DNA of 18,015 bases from Caulobacter sp. (GCA_028291125.1 JAQGIN010000198.1:1-18015), one strand, 5' to 3'. Positions 1 to 6,974 are shown, numbered from the stretch's first letter. The notes: a model not told the origin generated them from the sequence alone. Numbers and translations are program-made.

Positions 1-1359
1 GCCCTGGGCGCGCGGCGTCGGTACGCGCGGCAGCGGCGCGGTGAAGGTGAAGCGCGAGCCTTCGCCCAGCACGCTGGTGAAGCTGATCTCGCCGCCCATC
101 TGGTCGACGATCTCCTTGCTGATCGCCAGGCCGAGGCCCGCGCCGCCGAACCGGCGGGTGGTCGAGGCGTCGACCTGGACGAACTTCTCGAACAGCATCG
201 GAGCCTTGTCGGCCGGAATGCCGACGCCGGTGTCGGCGACCGTGAACCTCAGGCCGTCGCCGTCGGCGCCGATGGTGGCGATGATCCCGCCGCGTTCGGT
301 GAACTTCAGGGCGTTGGCCAGCAGGTTAGTGACCACCTGCCGCAGGCGCCCGTCGTCGCCGCGCCGCCAGCCCCGGGCCTCGGGTTCGATCTCGAGGCTG
401 AAGGTCAGGCCGCGCTCGGCGGCCAGGGCCTGGTACAGGACGCGCAGCTCGTCGGCGAACCGCGTCAGGTCGAAGTCGCAGGCCAGCAGGTCCAGGCTGC
501 CCGCCTCGATCTTCGAGATATCGAGCACATTGTTGATGATCCCCAGCAGGGTCAGGCCCGAACCGCTCAGGGTCTCGAGCTGCCGGCGCTGAGGGTCTTC
601 CAGCGCGCCGTTGGCCATGGCCTGGGCCATGCCCAGCACGCCGTTCAGCGGTGTGCGCAGCTCGTGGGTGATGGTGGCGAGGAATTCGGTCTTGGCGCGG
701 TTGGCCGCCTGTTCGCGCCGGGCCAGGTCCTGGGCGTGCAGGCTGAGCTCCTTGTTGACCTCCAGCTCGCGTTCGACGCGGCGGGTCAGGGCCTCGGCGG
801 CCAGGCGGGCCCGCAGTTCGCGCTCGATGACGCCGCGCATCAGCGCCCACATGCTGACCGCCACGAAACCGCCGGCCAGGCCGATGAACAGGTACTGGTC
901 GAGGATCTCCGGTCCGGACCGGGCGGCCATGTAGACCAGCGAGCCCATGGTCGCGACCATGCACGGATACAGCACCCGCCGGCTGGGGCCGGCCACCCCG
1001 AAAGCGATGGTGATCAGCACGAAATGCACCAGCTTGTGGTGCTCTTCCGGATGCAGGGTCAGATAGGTGAAGGCGTTGGCCAGGAACAGCAAGTTGGTGA
1101 CCAGCACCGTCGCCTCCAGCGCCGTGAAGCTGGGCGTCCGGCGCCGCAGCTGGTGCAGGAAGACGAAACCGACGACCGAGGAAATCGCCGCCAGACCCAT
1201 GAGGGTCCACAACGCCACCCCGTGCTCGAAGAACGGATGCGAGAAAGTGATGATCAGATAATAGCAGGCGAAGGCCAACAGATAGCCACGGGCGACCGGG
1301 GTATAGGCCCCCGCGAGCTCCTCCTGCGGAAGGGCTGGTTGCTGTGGTCGTGCGGCCAT
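1..1359 (-). CDS. Membrane-bound sensor histidine kinase (3' end cut by window edge)
   Basis: This is a two-component sensor kinase that autophosphorylates on histidine and passes the phosphate to a response regulator. All 453 codons visible are open and there is no stop before base 1, so the C-terminus is missing and a receiver domain (hybrid kinase) could follow. The first ~180 residues hold several hydrophobic membrane segments with no recognisable sensor domain. A charged helical linker (~180-215) follows, then the HisKA dimerisation domain with HELRTP and phospho-acceptor His232. The HATPase_c domain has N-box NLLANALKF (345-353), G1 motif DTGVGIP and G2 motif GGAGLGLAI. The start ATG (1359-1357) is preceded by a purine-rich GAGAGCGAG stretch and opens MAARPQQ, followed by the first membrane segment. 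It is transcribed divergently from the transporter gene. The signal and the partner regulator cannot be told from sequence. Similarity to a particular Caulobacter kinase such as DivJ or PleC was not established. Confidence 0.9.
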   Translation of the reverse strand, partial: MAARPQQPALPQEELAGAYTPVARGYLLAFACYYLIITFSHPFFEHGVALWTLMGLAAISSVVGFVFLHQLRRRTPSFTALEATVLVTNLLFLANAFTYLTLHPEEHHKLVHFVLITIAFGVAGPSRRVLYPCMVATMGSLVYMAARSGPEILDQYLFIGLAGGFVAVSMWALMRGVIERELRARLAAEALTRRVERELEVNKELSLHAQDLARREQAANRAKTEFLATITHELRTPLNGVLGMAQAMANGALEDPQRRQLETLSGSGLTLLGIINNVLDISKIEAGSLDLLACDFDLTRFADELRVLYQALAAERGLTFSLEIEPEARGWRRGDDGRLRQVVTNLLANALKFTERGGIIATIGADGDGLRFTVADTGVGIPADKAPMLFEKFVQVDASTTRRFGGAGLGLAISKEIVDQMGGEISFTSVLGEGSRFTFTAPLPRVPTPRAQG

Positions 1360-1406
1360 GCTCGCTCTCGAACCCTTCACCTGGACCACTAAGGCGCTTG
1401 GAGTCC

Positions 1407-1421
1407 TTGAGTTGGGGTTAA
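1407..1421. promoter_or_regulatory. CtrA-like box TTGA-N7-TTAA
   Basis: TTGA (1407-1410), seven bases, then TTAA (1418-1421) matches the CtrA consensus TTAA-N7-TTAA at 7 of 8 defined positions. It lies in the 161-bp interval between the divergent kinase and transporter genes, about 48 bp from the kinase start and 100 bp from the transporter start. A GANTC (CcrM-type) site sits at 1401-1405. The role is inferred from the motif only. Confidence 0.4.
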
Positions 1422-1503
1422 GGGGACGGCGAGCGATTGGCCGTGACAAACGAGCGTTTAGACGCCAGCTTGCCCCAAGGGCCGCGCAGATGGCCCTCGT
1501 CCA

Positions 1504-1517
1504 TCCTCCAGGGAGGA
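1504..1517 (+). promoter_or_regulatory. Strong Shine-Dalgarno inside a small hairpin
   Basis: GGGAGGA (1511-1517) lies 3 bases upstream of the ATG at 1521 and fixes that start over an in-frame TTG at 1437, which lacks any ribosome binding site. TCCTC (1504-1508) can pair with GAGGA (1513-1517) across a 4-base loop, so the ribosome binding site could be partly occluded in mRNA. Confidence 0.6.
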
Positions 1518-1520
1518 AGC

Positions 1521-3005
1521 ATGACCGAGATCCCGGGCGCCGAGGCGGCGGCCCTGTCCCAGCCCATGGCCGATGGGCTCGACCCGGTCGCCGTGGCTCC
1601 GGCCGACGCCGCGGGCGCGGCGTTTCCCAAGATCCGGCTGTCGCGCGGCGCGATCAGCTGGGCGCTGTATCAGGGGGTGCGCGACCCGTTCGTGATCCTG
1701 ATCAGCATCTATATCTTCGCCCCCTATTTCGCGACCACGGTGGTCGGCGACCCGGTGCGGGGCCAGGCCTTGATCGCCAATATCGGCATGATCTACGGCC
1801 TGATGGTGGCGGTCATCGGCCCGGTGCTGGGCTCGTCGATCGACCAGTTCGGCCATCGCAAGCCGCTGCTGCTGGGAGTCACCACCCTGATGGTCCCGTT
1901 GATCGCCGCCCTATGGTGGGCCAAGCCCGAGGGGGCCGGCCTGTCGGTGACGGCGATCAGCCTGATCCTCATCGCCGTCAACCTGCTGTTCGTGCTCACC
2001 GAGGTCTTGCACAACTCGCTGCTCACCGGCGCGGCCGGGCGGCGCGGGGCCCCCGCCGCCTCGGGCCTGGCCCTGTCGCTGGGCAACGCCGTCTCGGTGC
2101 TGATGCTGGTCTTCGTGCTGTGGGCCTTCGCCCTGCCGGGCCATGTCGACTGGGGCGTCATCCCCAAGGCCCCGCTGTTCGGCCTCGACCCGGCCCAGCA
2201 CGAGCCCGACCGCATCGTCGGGCCGCTGGTGGCCGCCGCCTTCGCTGTCGGCTGCATGCCGCTGTTCCTGTTCACCCCCGACGCCAGGGCCACCGGCGTC
2301 GGCCTGATCACCGGCCTGCGCCGCGGCGTCGTCGCCCTGGGCGCCACCCTGCGTGGCCTCAAGGGCCAGCGCGACGCGGCGACCTATCTGATCAGCCGCA
2401 TGCTGTTCAACGACGGCATGACCGCCCTGCTGCTGTTCGGCGGGATCTACGCCGCCGGGGTGATGCGCTGGGGCGTGCTGGAGATGCTGGCCTATGGCAT
2501 CAGCCTGTCGGTGTTCGCGGTCGGCGGCGGCTTCGTCGGCGCCTGGCTCGACAACCATCTGGGGCCCAAGCGGGCGGTGCAGATCGAGATCTTCGGCGTG
2601 CTGGTCTGCCTGCTGGCCATGCTGGGCATGGGCCGCGAGCAGATCCTCTATCTATGGGCCTATGACCCGGCGGCCCACGCGCCGCTGTGGAACGGGCCGA
2701 TGTTCCGCACCGCGCCCGAGCTGATCTATCTGGCCATCGGGTTTGGCGTGGCGACCTTCGTCACCGCCTCCTACGCCTCCAGCCGCGTGCTGCTGGCCCG
2801 GCTGGCCCCGCCCGACCAACTGGCCTCGTTCTTCGGTCTCTATGCGGTGTCGGGGACGGTGACGGTCTGGCTCGGTTCGTTCCTGGTCAAGACCGCCACC
2901 AACCTGACCCACAGCCAGCAGGCCGGGTTCGCGCCGATCGCCGGCCTGCTGCTGGTCGGCCTGATCGGCATGGCCCTGGTCAAGGGCGGCGGCCGCGAGG
3001 CCTGA
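1521..3005 (+). CDS. MFS transporter, Atg22/UMF1-like
   Basis: The product is a 494-residue inner-membrane protein of the major facilitator superfamily. A polar N-terminal tail of ~45 residues is followed by about 12 hydrophobic segments. After the second segment comes the loop SSIDQFGHRKPLLLG, the usual MFS loop 2-3 pattern (acidic residue, then GxRKP-like). A second-half counterpart, GAWLDNHLGPKRAV, follows the membrane segment near residue 340. The overall pattern, including the C-terminal FFGLYAVSGTVTVWLGSFL segment, resembles the Atg22-like/UMF1 group, whose bacterial substrates are mostly unknown. The ATG at 1521 was chosen because of the excellent upstream GGGAGGA. The stop is 38 bp before pabB, so co-transcription with pabBC is likely. 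A link to folate or p-aminobenzoate export would be speculation. Confidence 0.88.
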   Translation: MTEIPGAEAAALSQPMADGLDPVAVAPADAAGAAFPKIRLSRGAISWALYQGVRDPFVILISIYIFAPYFATTVVGDPVRGQALIANIGMIYGLMVAVIGPVLGSSIDQFGHRKPLLLGVTTLMVPLIAALWWAKPEGAGLSVTAISLILIAVNLLFVLTEVLHNSLLTGAAGRRGAPAASGLALSLGNAVSVLMLVFVLWAFALPGHVDWGVIPKAPLFGLDPAQHEPDRIVGPLVAAAFAVGCMPLFLFTPDARATGVGLITGLRRGVVALGATLRGLKGQRDAATYLISRMLFNDGMTALLLFGGIYAAGVMRWGVLEMLAYGISLSVFAVGGGFVGAWLDNHLGPKRAVQIEIFGVLVCLLAMLGMGREQILYLWAYDPAAHAPLWNGPMFRTAPELIYLAIGFGVATFVTASYASSRVLLARLAPPDQLASFFGLYAVSGTVTVWLGSFLVKTATNLTHSQQAGFAPIAGLLLVGLIGMALVKGGGREA

Positions 3006-3043
3006 GCCTTTGCCGCCGGCGTGGCGCGGGCTATCACCGCGCC

Positions 3044-4408
3044 ATGCGCGCCGTCGCCCTCCTGTCCGCGCCCTGGCGCGAACCGAGCCTGGCGCTCGCC
3101 GCCTGGCGCGACGAGCCGTTCGCCTGCGCCTTGATCTCGGGCGGGACGCCCATTGGTCCAGGGCGCGCGCGCTGGTCCTATCTGCTGCGCGATCCCGACC
3201 AGATCCTGGTCCTGGCCGGCGACGCCGCGGTCGATCCGTTCGCCGTCCTGGCCGCTCTGATCGGGCCGCCGGCGCCGACCGATCCCGCCGGGCCGCCGTT
3301 CCAGGGCGGGGTGGTTGGCCTGGCCAGCTACGAGCTCGGCGACCGGGTCGAGCCCCTCGGCCTGGCCCGCACCGCCTGGCCGGACCTGGCCTGCGCCCGC
3401 TACCCGGCCCTGCTGGCCTTCGACCACCACGACCGCCGGGTGATCGCCGTCGGTCGCGGAAAGACTCCGGCCGCGGCCGGAGCCCGCGCCGCCGCGGCCC
3501 TGACCTGGCTCGACGCCCCCGCCCCGCCGGCCTTCGCCGGCCGGCTGTGCGACGCCCTGGCGGCCAGTTCGGGCGAGGCCTATGAGGCCGCCGTGGCCGG
3601 GGTGGTGGCGCGGATCCGGGCCGGCGAGATCTTCCAGGCCAATATCGCTCGCGCTTGGAGCGGCCGCCTGGCCGCCGGGGCCGAGCCCGTCGACCTGCTC
3701 GAGCGGCTGCGGCGCGACAGCCCCGCCCCGTTCGCCGCCTATCTGCGGCTGCCGGACCGCGCCCTGGTCTCCAACTCGCCGGAACGGTTCCTGAAGGTGG
3801 CGGCGGGCGGCGACATCGAGACCCGGCCGATAAAGGGCACCCGGCCCCGCGGCGCCGACCCGGCGGCCGACCGGGCGCAGATCGCGGCCCTGGCGGCCAG
3901 CGCCAAGGACCGGGCCGAGAACCTGATGATCGTCGACCTGATGCGCAACGACCTGGCCCGGGTCAGTCCGCCGGGGTCGGTGAAGGTCCCCGAACTGTTC
4001 AAGGTCGAGAGCTTCGCCAATGTCCATCACCTGGTCTCGACCGTCACCGCCCGTCTCGCCCCGGGGCGAACCGCCGCCGACCTGCTGCGCGCGGCCTTCC
4101 CGCCCGGCTCGATCACCGGCGCGCCCAAGGTCCAGGCGATGAAGGTGATCGCCGAGTTGGAGCCCCCCCGCGGTCCCTATTGCGGGTCGCTGTTCTGGGC
4201 CGGGGTCGACGGGGCCTTCGAGTCCAGCGTGCTGATCCGCACCGTCGGCTTCACGCGCGACGAAGACGGCTGGCGGTTCGAGGCCCGGGCCGGGGCGGGG
4301 ATCGTCGCCGACAGCGATCCGCGCGCCGAACGCCTGGAGACCGAGGCCAAGATCGCCGCCTTGGCCCGCGCCCTCACCCAAGCCGCTCCCGGAGATCCCG
4401 CCCGATGA
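3044..4408 (+). CDS. pabB: Aminodeoxychorismate synthase component I (PabB)
   Basis: PabB converts chorismate plus ammonia to 4-amino-4-deoxychorismate, the first committed step to p-aminobenzoate and folate, in the cytosol. The 454-residue product has the chorismate-binding fold. Visible motifs are IFQANIARAW, RPIKGTRPRG at 261-270 with Lys264 (the PIKGT lysine that distinguishes PabB from the PIAGT of anthranilate synthase TrpE), ENLMIVDLMRNDLARV from 292, VHHLVSTV, and PGSITGAPKVQAM near the C-terminus. The length is normal for PabB. The ATG at 3044 has no clear Shine-Dalgarno; it lies 38 bp after the transporter stop, consistent with read-through translation in one transcript. It overlaps pabC by four bases (ATGA), which suggests translational coupling. 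The glutamine amidotransferase partner (PabA/TrpG) is not in the window and must be encoded elsewhere. Confidence 0.95.
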   Translation: MRAVALLSAPWREPSLALAAWRDEPFACALISGGTPIGPGRARWSYLLRDPDQILVLAGDAAVDPFAVLAALIGPPAPTDPAGPPFQGGVVGLASYELGDRVEPLGLARTAWPDLACARYPALLAFDHHDRRVIAVGRGKTPAAAGARAAAALTWLDAPAPPAFAGRLCDALAASSGEAYEAAVAGVVARIRAGEIFQANIARAWSGRLAAGAEPVDLLERLRRDSPAPFAAYLRLPDRALVSNSPERFLKVAAGGDIETRPIKGTRPRGADPAADRAQIAALAASAKDRAENLMIVDLMRNDLARVSPPGSVKVPELFKVESFANVHHLVSTVTARLAPGRTAADLLRAAFPPGSITGAPKVQAMKVIAELEPPRGPYCGSLFWAGVDGAFESSVLIRTVGFTRDEDGWRFEARAGAGIVADSDPRAERLETEAKIAALARALTQAAPGDPAR

Positions 4409-5160
4409 TTCCCCTCGACGATCGCGGCCTGCTGCTGGGCGACGGCCTGTTCGAAACCCTGCTGGCGGTCGACGGCGCCATGGCGCGGCTGGACGACCAT
4501 CTGGACCGCCTGACCGCCGGCTGCGCGGTCCTCGGCCTGCCGACACCCGACCGGACCGAGGCGCGGCGGCGATGCGACGCGGCGCTTGTCGGCCTGGAAT
4601 CGGGCCGCGCCGCCGTGCGCCTGACCCTGACCGCCGGCTCCGGCGGCCGGGGGCTCGACCGCCCCGCCGGGCCGGTCCCGCGCCTGGTCGCCACCGCCGC
4701 GTCGGCGACGGTCCCGGCCGGGTCCGTCCGGCTGGTCGCCGCCACCGTCCGCCGCAACGAAGGCTCGCCGGCCGCGCGGCTGAAGACCCTGGCCTATGTC
4801 GACAATGTCCTGGCGCGGGCGCAGGCGCGGGCCGCCGGCGCCGACGAGGCGGTGATGCTGAACAATCGCGGCGAGCTGGCCTGCGCGGCGGCGGCCAATC
4901 TGTTCTGGGTCGCCGACGGTCGGCTGTTCACCCCGGCCCTGGATTGCGGCGTGCTGGCCGGCCTGACGCGGGCGCGAGTACTGGTGGCGGCCCGGGCCCT
5001 AGGGGCCGCGGTCGAGGAGACGGCGGCGCCGCTCGACGCCCTCGACGCCGCCGAGGCGGTGTTCCTGACCAACAGCCTGATCGGCGTGCGGCCGGCGGCG
5101 TGGGCGGGGCGGGACACGGCGGGCCACGCCCTGGTGGCGCGGCTGGCGGCCGTGGTCTAG
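4405..5160 (+). CDS. pabC: Aminodeoxychorismate lyase (PabC), class IV aminotransferase fold
   Basis: PabC is a PLP enzyme that splits aminodeoxychorismate into p-aminobenzoate and pyruvate, completing the step begun by PabB just upstream. The 251-residue protein shows class IV features: LLGDGLFETL near the N-terminus, RLKTLAYVDN with Lys127 as the expected Schiff-base lysine, and GELACAAAANLFWV, which matches the glutamate-containing segment before the cofactor phosphate site. It is shorter at the N-terminus than E. coli PabC, starting directly at IPLDDRGLLLGDG. The start is fixed by the ATGA overlap with the pabB stop. Branched-chain or D-amino-acid aminotransferases share this fold, but the coupling to pabB makes PabC by far the best call. 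Its TAG stop overlaps the stop of the convergent TadE-like gene. Confidence 0.92.
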   Translation: MIPLDDRGLLLGDGLFETLLAVDGAMARLDDHLDRLTAGCAVLGLPTPDRTEARRRCDAALVGLESGRAAVRLTLTAGSGGRGLDRPAGPVPRLVATAASATVPAGSVRLVAATVRRNEGSPAARLKTLAYVDNVLARAQARAAGADEAVMLNNRGELACAAAANLFWVADGRLFTPALDCGVLAGLTRARVLVAARALGAAVEETAAPLDALDAAEAVFLTNSLIGVRPAAWAGRDTAGHALVARLAAVV

Positions 5161-5711
5161 TTGACCTTCACCACCGTGCCGGCCTTGCGCGGCCGCAGAT
5201 AGAAGGTGCGTTTCATCGCCGTGGCGGTCGGCAGGATGAACTTGATCGGCGAGTCGTAGACGTAGCTGCCGCGCGACATGATCACGCTCTGGCTGGCGGC
5301 CAGCACCCCGACCGGGATGTCGGTGACCACGTCGCCCTGCTTGGGGCAGTTGGTCGGGGCGTTGTCGAGCCCGGCCCAGTCGACCGTGGCCTTGCCATTG
5401 GCGTCGGCGGTGACGCTGACCACGCACAGCCGCAGCGTCGCGGTCGGGAACGGGGCCATGATCATCTGGCCGATGAGGAACACGTCGTTGAGCCGGTTGG
5501 TGTCGACCTGGCCGGTCTGGGCCACCAGATCGCCGATCGCCGAGGTGACCTGGTTCAGCCGCCGCTGGGCCATCAGCGCCTGGGTCAGTTCGGCCAGGCC
5601 GCAATAGAGCAGCAGCATCACGGGCACGATCAGGGCGAACTCCACGGCCGAGACGCCGCGGCGGTCGCGCCAGAATCCGGCGTGGCGGCGGGGTTGGCGC
5701 GCGGTCAGCAT
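5157..5711 (-). CDS. TadE-like minor pseudopilin (second of the pair)
   Basis: The 184-residue product has a short basic leader, then Gly19 followed by VSAVEF and a ~20-residue hydrophobic helix. This is the prepilin-type signature of TadE/TadF proteins, which are cut after the glycine by the Tad peptidase (CpaA here). The N-terminal helix runs into a polar segment, MAQRRLNQVTSAIGDLVAQ, and the rest is probably periplasmic. TadE/TadF proteins are minor pseudopilins needed for Flp pilus assembly. The start ATG (5711-5709) lies inside the 3' end of the upstream TadE-like gene, overlapping by 7 bases, so the two are surely co-transcribed. Cysteines lie in the membrane helix and in two extracytoplasmic segments. 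Which of the family names (TadE, TadF, CpaJ, CpaK) applies cannot be settled without alignment. Confidence 0.85.
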   Translation of the reverse strand: MLTARQPRRHAGFWRDRRGVSAVEFALIVPVMLLLYCGLAELTQALMAQRRLNQVTSAIGDLVAQTGQVDTNRLNDVFLIGQMIMAPFPTATLRLCVVSVTADANGKATVDWAGLDNAPTNCPKQGDVVTDIPVGVLAASQSVIMSRGSYVYDSPIKFILPTATAMKRTFYLRPRKAGTVVKVN

Positions 5712-6256
5712 GACGGCGCGACCGTGGTGTCGGTGTAGGGCTCGTTGGCGAAGGCGGTGGCGGCGGTGATCACCCGCTTGCCGTCGGCGCTCTGCAGGCC
5801 GGTCTGCATCAGGGGCGTGATCAGCGGCCAGGTGTAGTAGGCGCGCACCAGCACCACCGAGCCCGGGCCGCCGGTGTCCCAGCAAGGGACGGCCGGCCGC
5901 GCGGCCTTGAACGCCGTCTGGGAGGGGCCGAAGGTGGTGAAGGACCGCACGTCGATGCTCAGCGCGCCGTCGCACCGGCTGGTCAGCCAGCTCATCTGAC
6001 CGCACACCCCGTCCTTGAAGCCGCTGGCGGTGACGGTCGTGCTCTGGATCTGGCCGGTGCGGATCTTGCGGCTCTCGTCGAGGACGGCGTTCTCGAGCGT
6101 GATCGAGACCAGGGACACCATGCCCAGTTCGAGGAGGGCGAACAGCAGCAGCAGGAAGGGCGCGGCCACCAGGGCGAATTCGACGGCCGTGGCGCCGCGA
6201 CGATCGGCGGCGAACCGGATCGGCAGGGGGCGCGCGCCTTTGCGAGTCTTGGCCAT
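5705..6256 (-). CDS. TadE-like minor pseudopilin (first of the pair)
   Basis: The 183-residue TadE-family protein has a basic leader (MAKTRKGARPL), then Gly21 followed by ATAVEF and a hydrophobic helix rich in Leu, Phe and Ala. The expected processing site is after Gly21, leaving Glu at mature position 5 as in pilins. The extracytoplasmic part carries four cysteines, including CGQMSWLTSRC, AVPCW and a cysteine as the last residue, so disulfides are likely. The ATG at 6256 was preferred because longer in-frame extensions would run into the upstream gene and encode Pro/Arg-rich sequence; the Shine-Dalgarno is weak. It overlaps the next TadE-like gene. The 97-bp gap upstream holds a CtrA-like box, so it may have its own promoter. 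Confidence 0.86.
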   Translation of the reverse strand: MAKTRKGARPLPIRFAADRRGATAVEFALVAAPFLLLLFALLELGMVSLVSITLENAVLDESRKIRTGQIQSTTVTASGFKDGVCGQMSWLTSRCDGALSIDVRSFTTFGPSQTAFKAARPAVPCWDTGGPGSVVLVRAYYTWPLITPLMQTGLQSADGKRVITAATAFANEPYTDTTVAPSC

Positions 6257-6315
6257 GATGGAGCGGTCCGACGGAGTCCCGGTGACGAGACGGCGCCACC
6301 TTGGGTGCGGGTCCC

Positions 6316-6330
6316 TAAACTTCGGTTTAA
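6316..6330 (-). promoter_or_regulatory. CtrA-like box TTAA-N7-TTTA upstream of the TadE pair
   Basis: On the minus strand TTAA (6330-6327), seven bases, TTTA (6319-6316) matches TTAA-N7-TTAA at 7 of 8 positions. It sits about 60-75 bp upstream of the TadE-like start at 6256, where a CtrA-activated promoter box would be expected. The same bases include a short inverted repeat (TAAAC-TTCG-GTTTA). A GANTC site lies at 6274-6278. Function is inferred from the motif. Confidence 0.45.
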
Positions 6331-6353
6331 GACTTGGCGTTAAGGGCGGCCCG

Positions 6354-6755
6354 TCAGGGGCGGGGCGCCGCGTCGACCGTCGGGGCCGCGGTCCCGTCGT
6401 CGAGCTTGGCGCAGCGGTCGCCGCAGGCATAGGCCGAGGTCACCGCGCCGCGGCTGACGGTCACCGCGCCGTCCAGGCTGCCGGAAACCACCACCTTGCG
6501 ATCGATCAAGGCGCGGCCGTCGGCGGCGAAAGCCGAGATCGAGGTCGACCCCGCCTTCTTGCCCAGCACCACCAGGGTGCGCCTATTGATGAGGCTGACG
6601 TCGGCGACCAGCGGGTCGCCAATGATGATGTCGCGGACCGGCGCGGCCAGAGCCAGTCGCGCCGTCTGTCCCGCCGGAATCGACAGCGTCTGGGCGTGGG
6701 CGGCGGCGGCCGAGAGGCTCAGAACGGCGGCGAGGGCGAGCGGCAGGCGGCGCAT
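6354..6755 (-). CDS. Small exported protein: stand-alone secretin N-terminal (pilus assembly N) domain
   Basis: The 133-residue product begins with a clear signal peptide (basic MRRLP, hydrophobic core, predicted cut after AHA at ~21). Residues ~24-95 resemble the N-terminal domain of CpaC from the same window: DIIIGDPLVADVSLINRRTL against DVLVTNPAVADAVLRTPRRI, each followed by a VLG....GST segment. No BON or secretin pore region follows. The tail instead carries CGDRC, a possible disulfide, and a Pro/Ala-rich end. It is therefore a periplasmic, CpaC-like N-domain without the channel. Its position between pilA and the TadE-like genes implies a role in the same pilus machine, perhaps contacting CpaC or CpaB; that is inference. 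The start ATG at 6755 has a GGAAC stretch just upstream. It is divergent from pilA. Confidence 0.82.
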   Translation of the reverse strand: MRRLPLALAAVLSLSAAAAHAQTLSIPAGQTARLALAAPVRDIIIGDPLVADVSLINRRTLVVLGKKAGSTSISAFAADGRALIDRKVVVSGSLDGAVTVSRGAVTSAYACGDRCAKLDDGTAAPTVDAAPRP

Positions 6756-6803
6756 GATCGTTCCGGCGAAGCGGCGGTTGGGCGTCAGAGTCGGCGCGAA
6801 TGG

Positions 6804-6818
6804 TCAATAAAGTCCTAA
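6804..6818 (-). promoter_or_regulatory. Weak CtrA-like box TTAG-N7-TTGA
   Basis: Read on the minus strand, TTAG (6818-6815), seven bases, TTGA (6807-6804) matches the CtrA consensus at 6 of 8 positions. It lies about 50-60 bp upstream of the secretin-N-domain gene start at 6755. It is the weakest of the boxes reported here. Confidence 0.25.
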
Positions 6819-6852
6819 GCCGCCCGAGCAGCCACGGCCAAGCTTTCGTCAG

Positions 6853-6874
6853 AATCCTTATGGTATAAAGGATT
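6853..6874. repeat. Inverted repeat in the pilA upstream region
   Basis: AATCCTT (6853-6859) and AAGGATT (6868-6874) are perfect 7-bp arms around an 8-base spacer. Allowing one bulged base, the pairing extends inward through TTAT/ATAA. A GANTC methylation-type site overlaps its left edge (6852-6856). It is a candidate operator for a dimeric regulator; no protein can be named. Confidence 0.5.
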
Positions 6875-6959
6875 TCTGGCGGAAAAATGCGGTATAGTTA
6901 AAAGCACATAATGATAAATCAAAATAAACCATAGAAATATTGAAACGTAACTACCGGGG

Positions 6960-6974
6960 TTTACTGGCAATTAA
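6960..6974 (+). promoter_or_regulatory. CtrA-like box TTTA-N7-TTAA upstream of pilA
   Basis: TTTA (6960-6963), CTGGCAA, TTAA (6971-6974) matches the CtrA consensus TTAA-N7-TTAA at 7 of 8 positions and lies 94 bp before the pilA ATG. In Caulobacter crescentus pilA transcription is directly activated by CtrA (established knowledge), so a box here is expected. If it covers the -35 region, transcription would begin near 6990-7005, giving a leader of about 65-80 bases. Confidence 0.55.

Noticed and set aside
1437..1520. Upstream TTG start extending the MFS transporter by 28 codons
   Set aside because: There is no ribosome binding site at the TTG, whereas GGGAGGA precisely precedes the ATG at 1521.
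2687..3043. Upstream in-frame extension of pabB by 119 codons
   Set aside because: The extension overlaps the transporter gene in another frame, and its Arg/Gly/Pro-rich sequence is a shadow; PabB homology begins at the ATG at 3044.
6800..6868. 22-codon open frame starting ATGGTCAAT
   Set aside because: It has no ribosome binding site and no codon bias, it ends within the inverted repeat, and it is too short to support.
6876..6891. Sigma-54-like element TGGC-N7-TGC upstream of pilA
   Set aside because: The distance between the GG and GC elements is one base short of the strict sigma-54 spacing, and the TTGC half is incomplete.
6914..6930. Partial IHF-like site (AATCAA) in the AT-rich region
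   Set aside because: The downstream TTR half of the consensus is absent (AAC instead), and such matches are common in AT-rich DNA.
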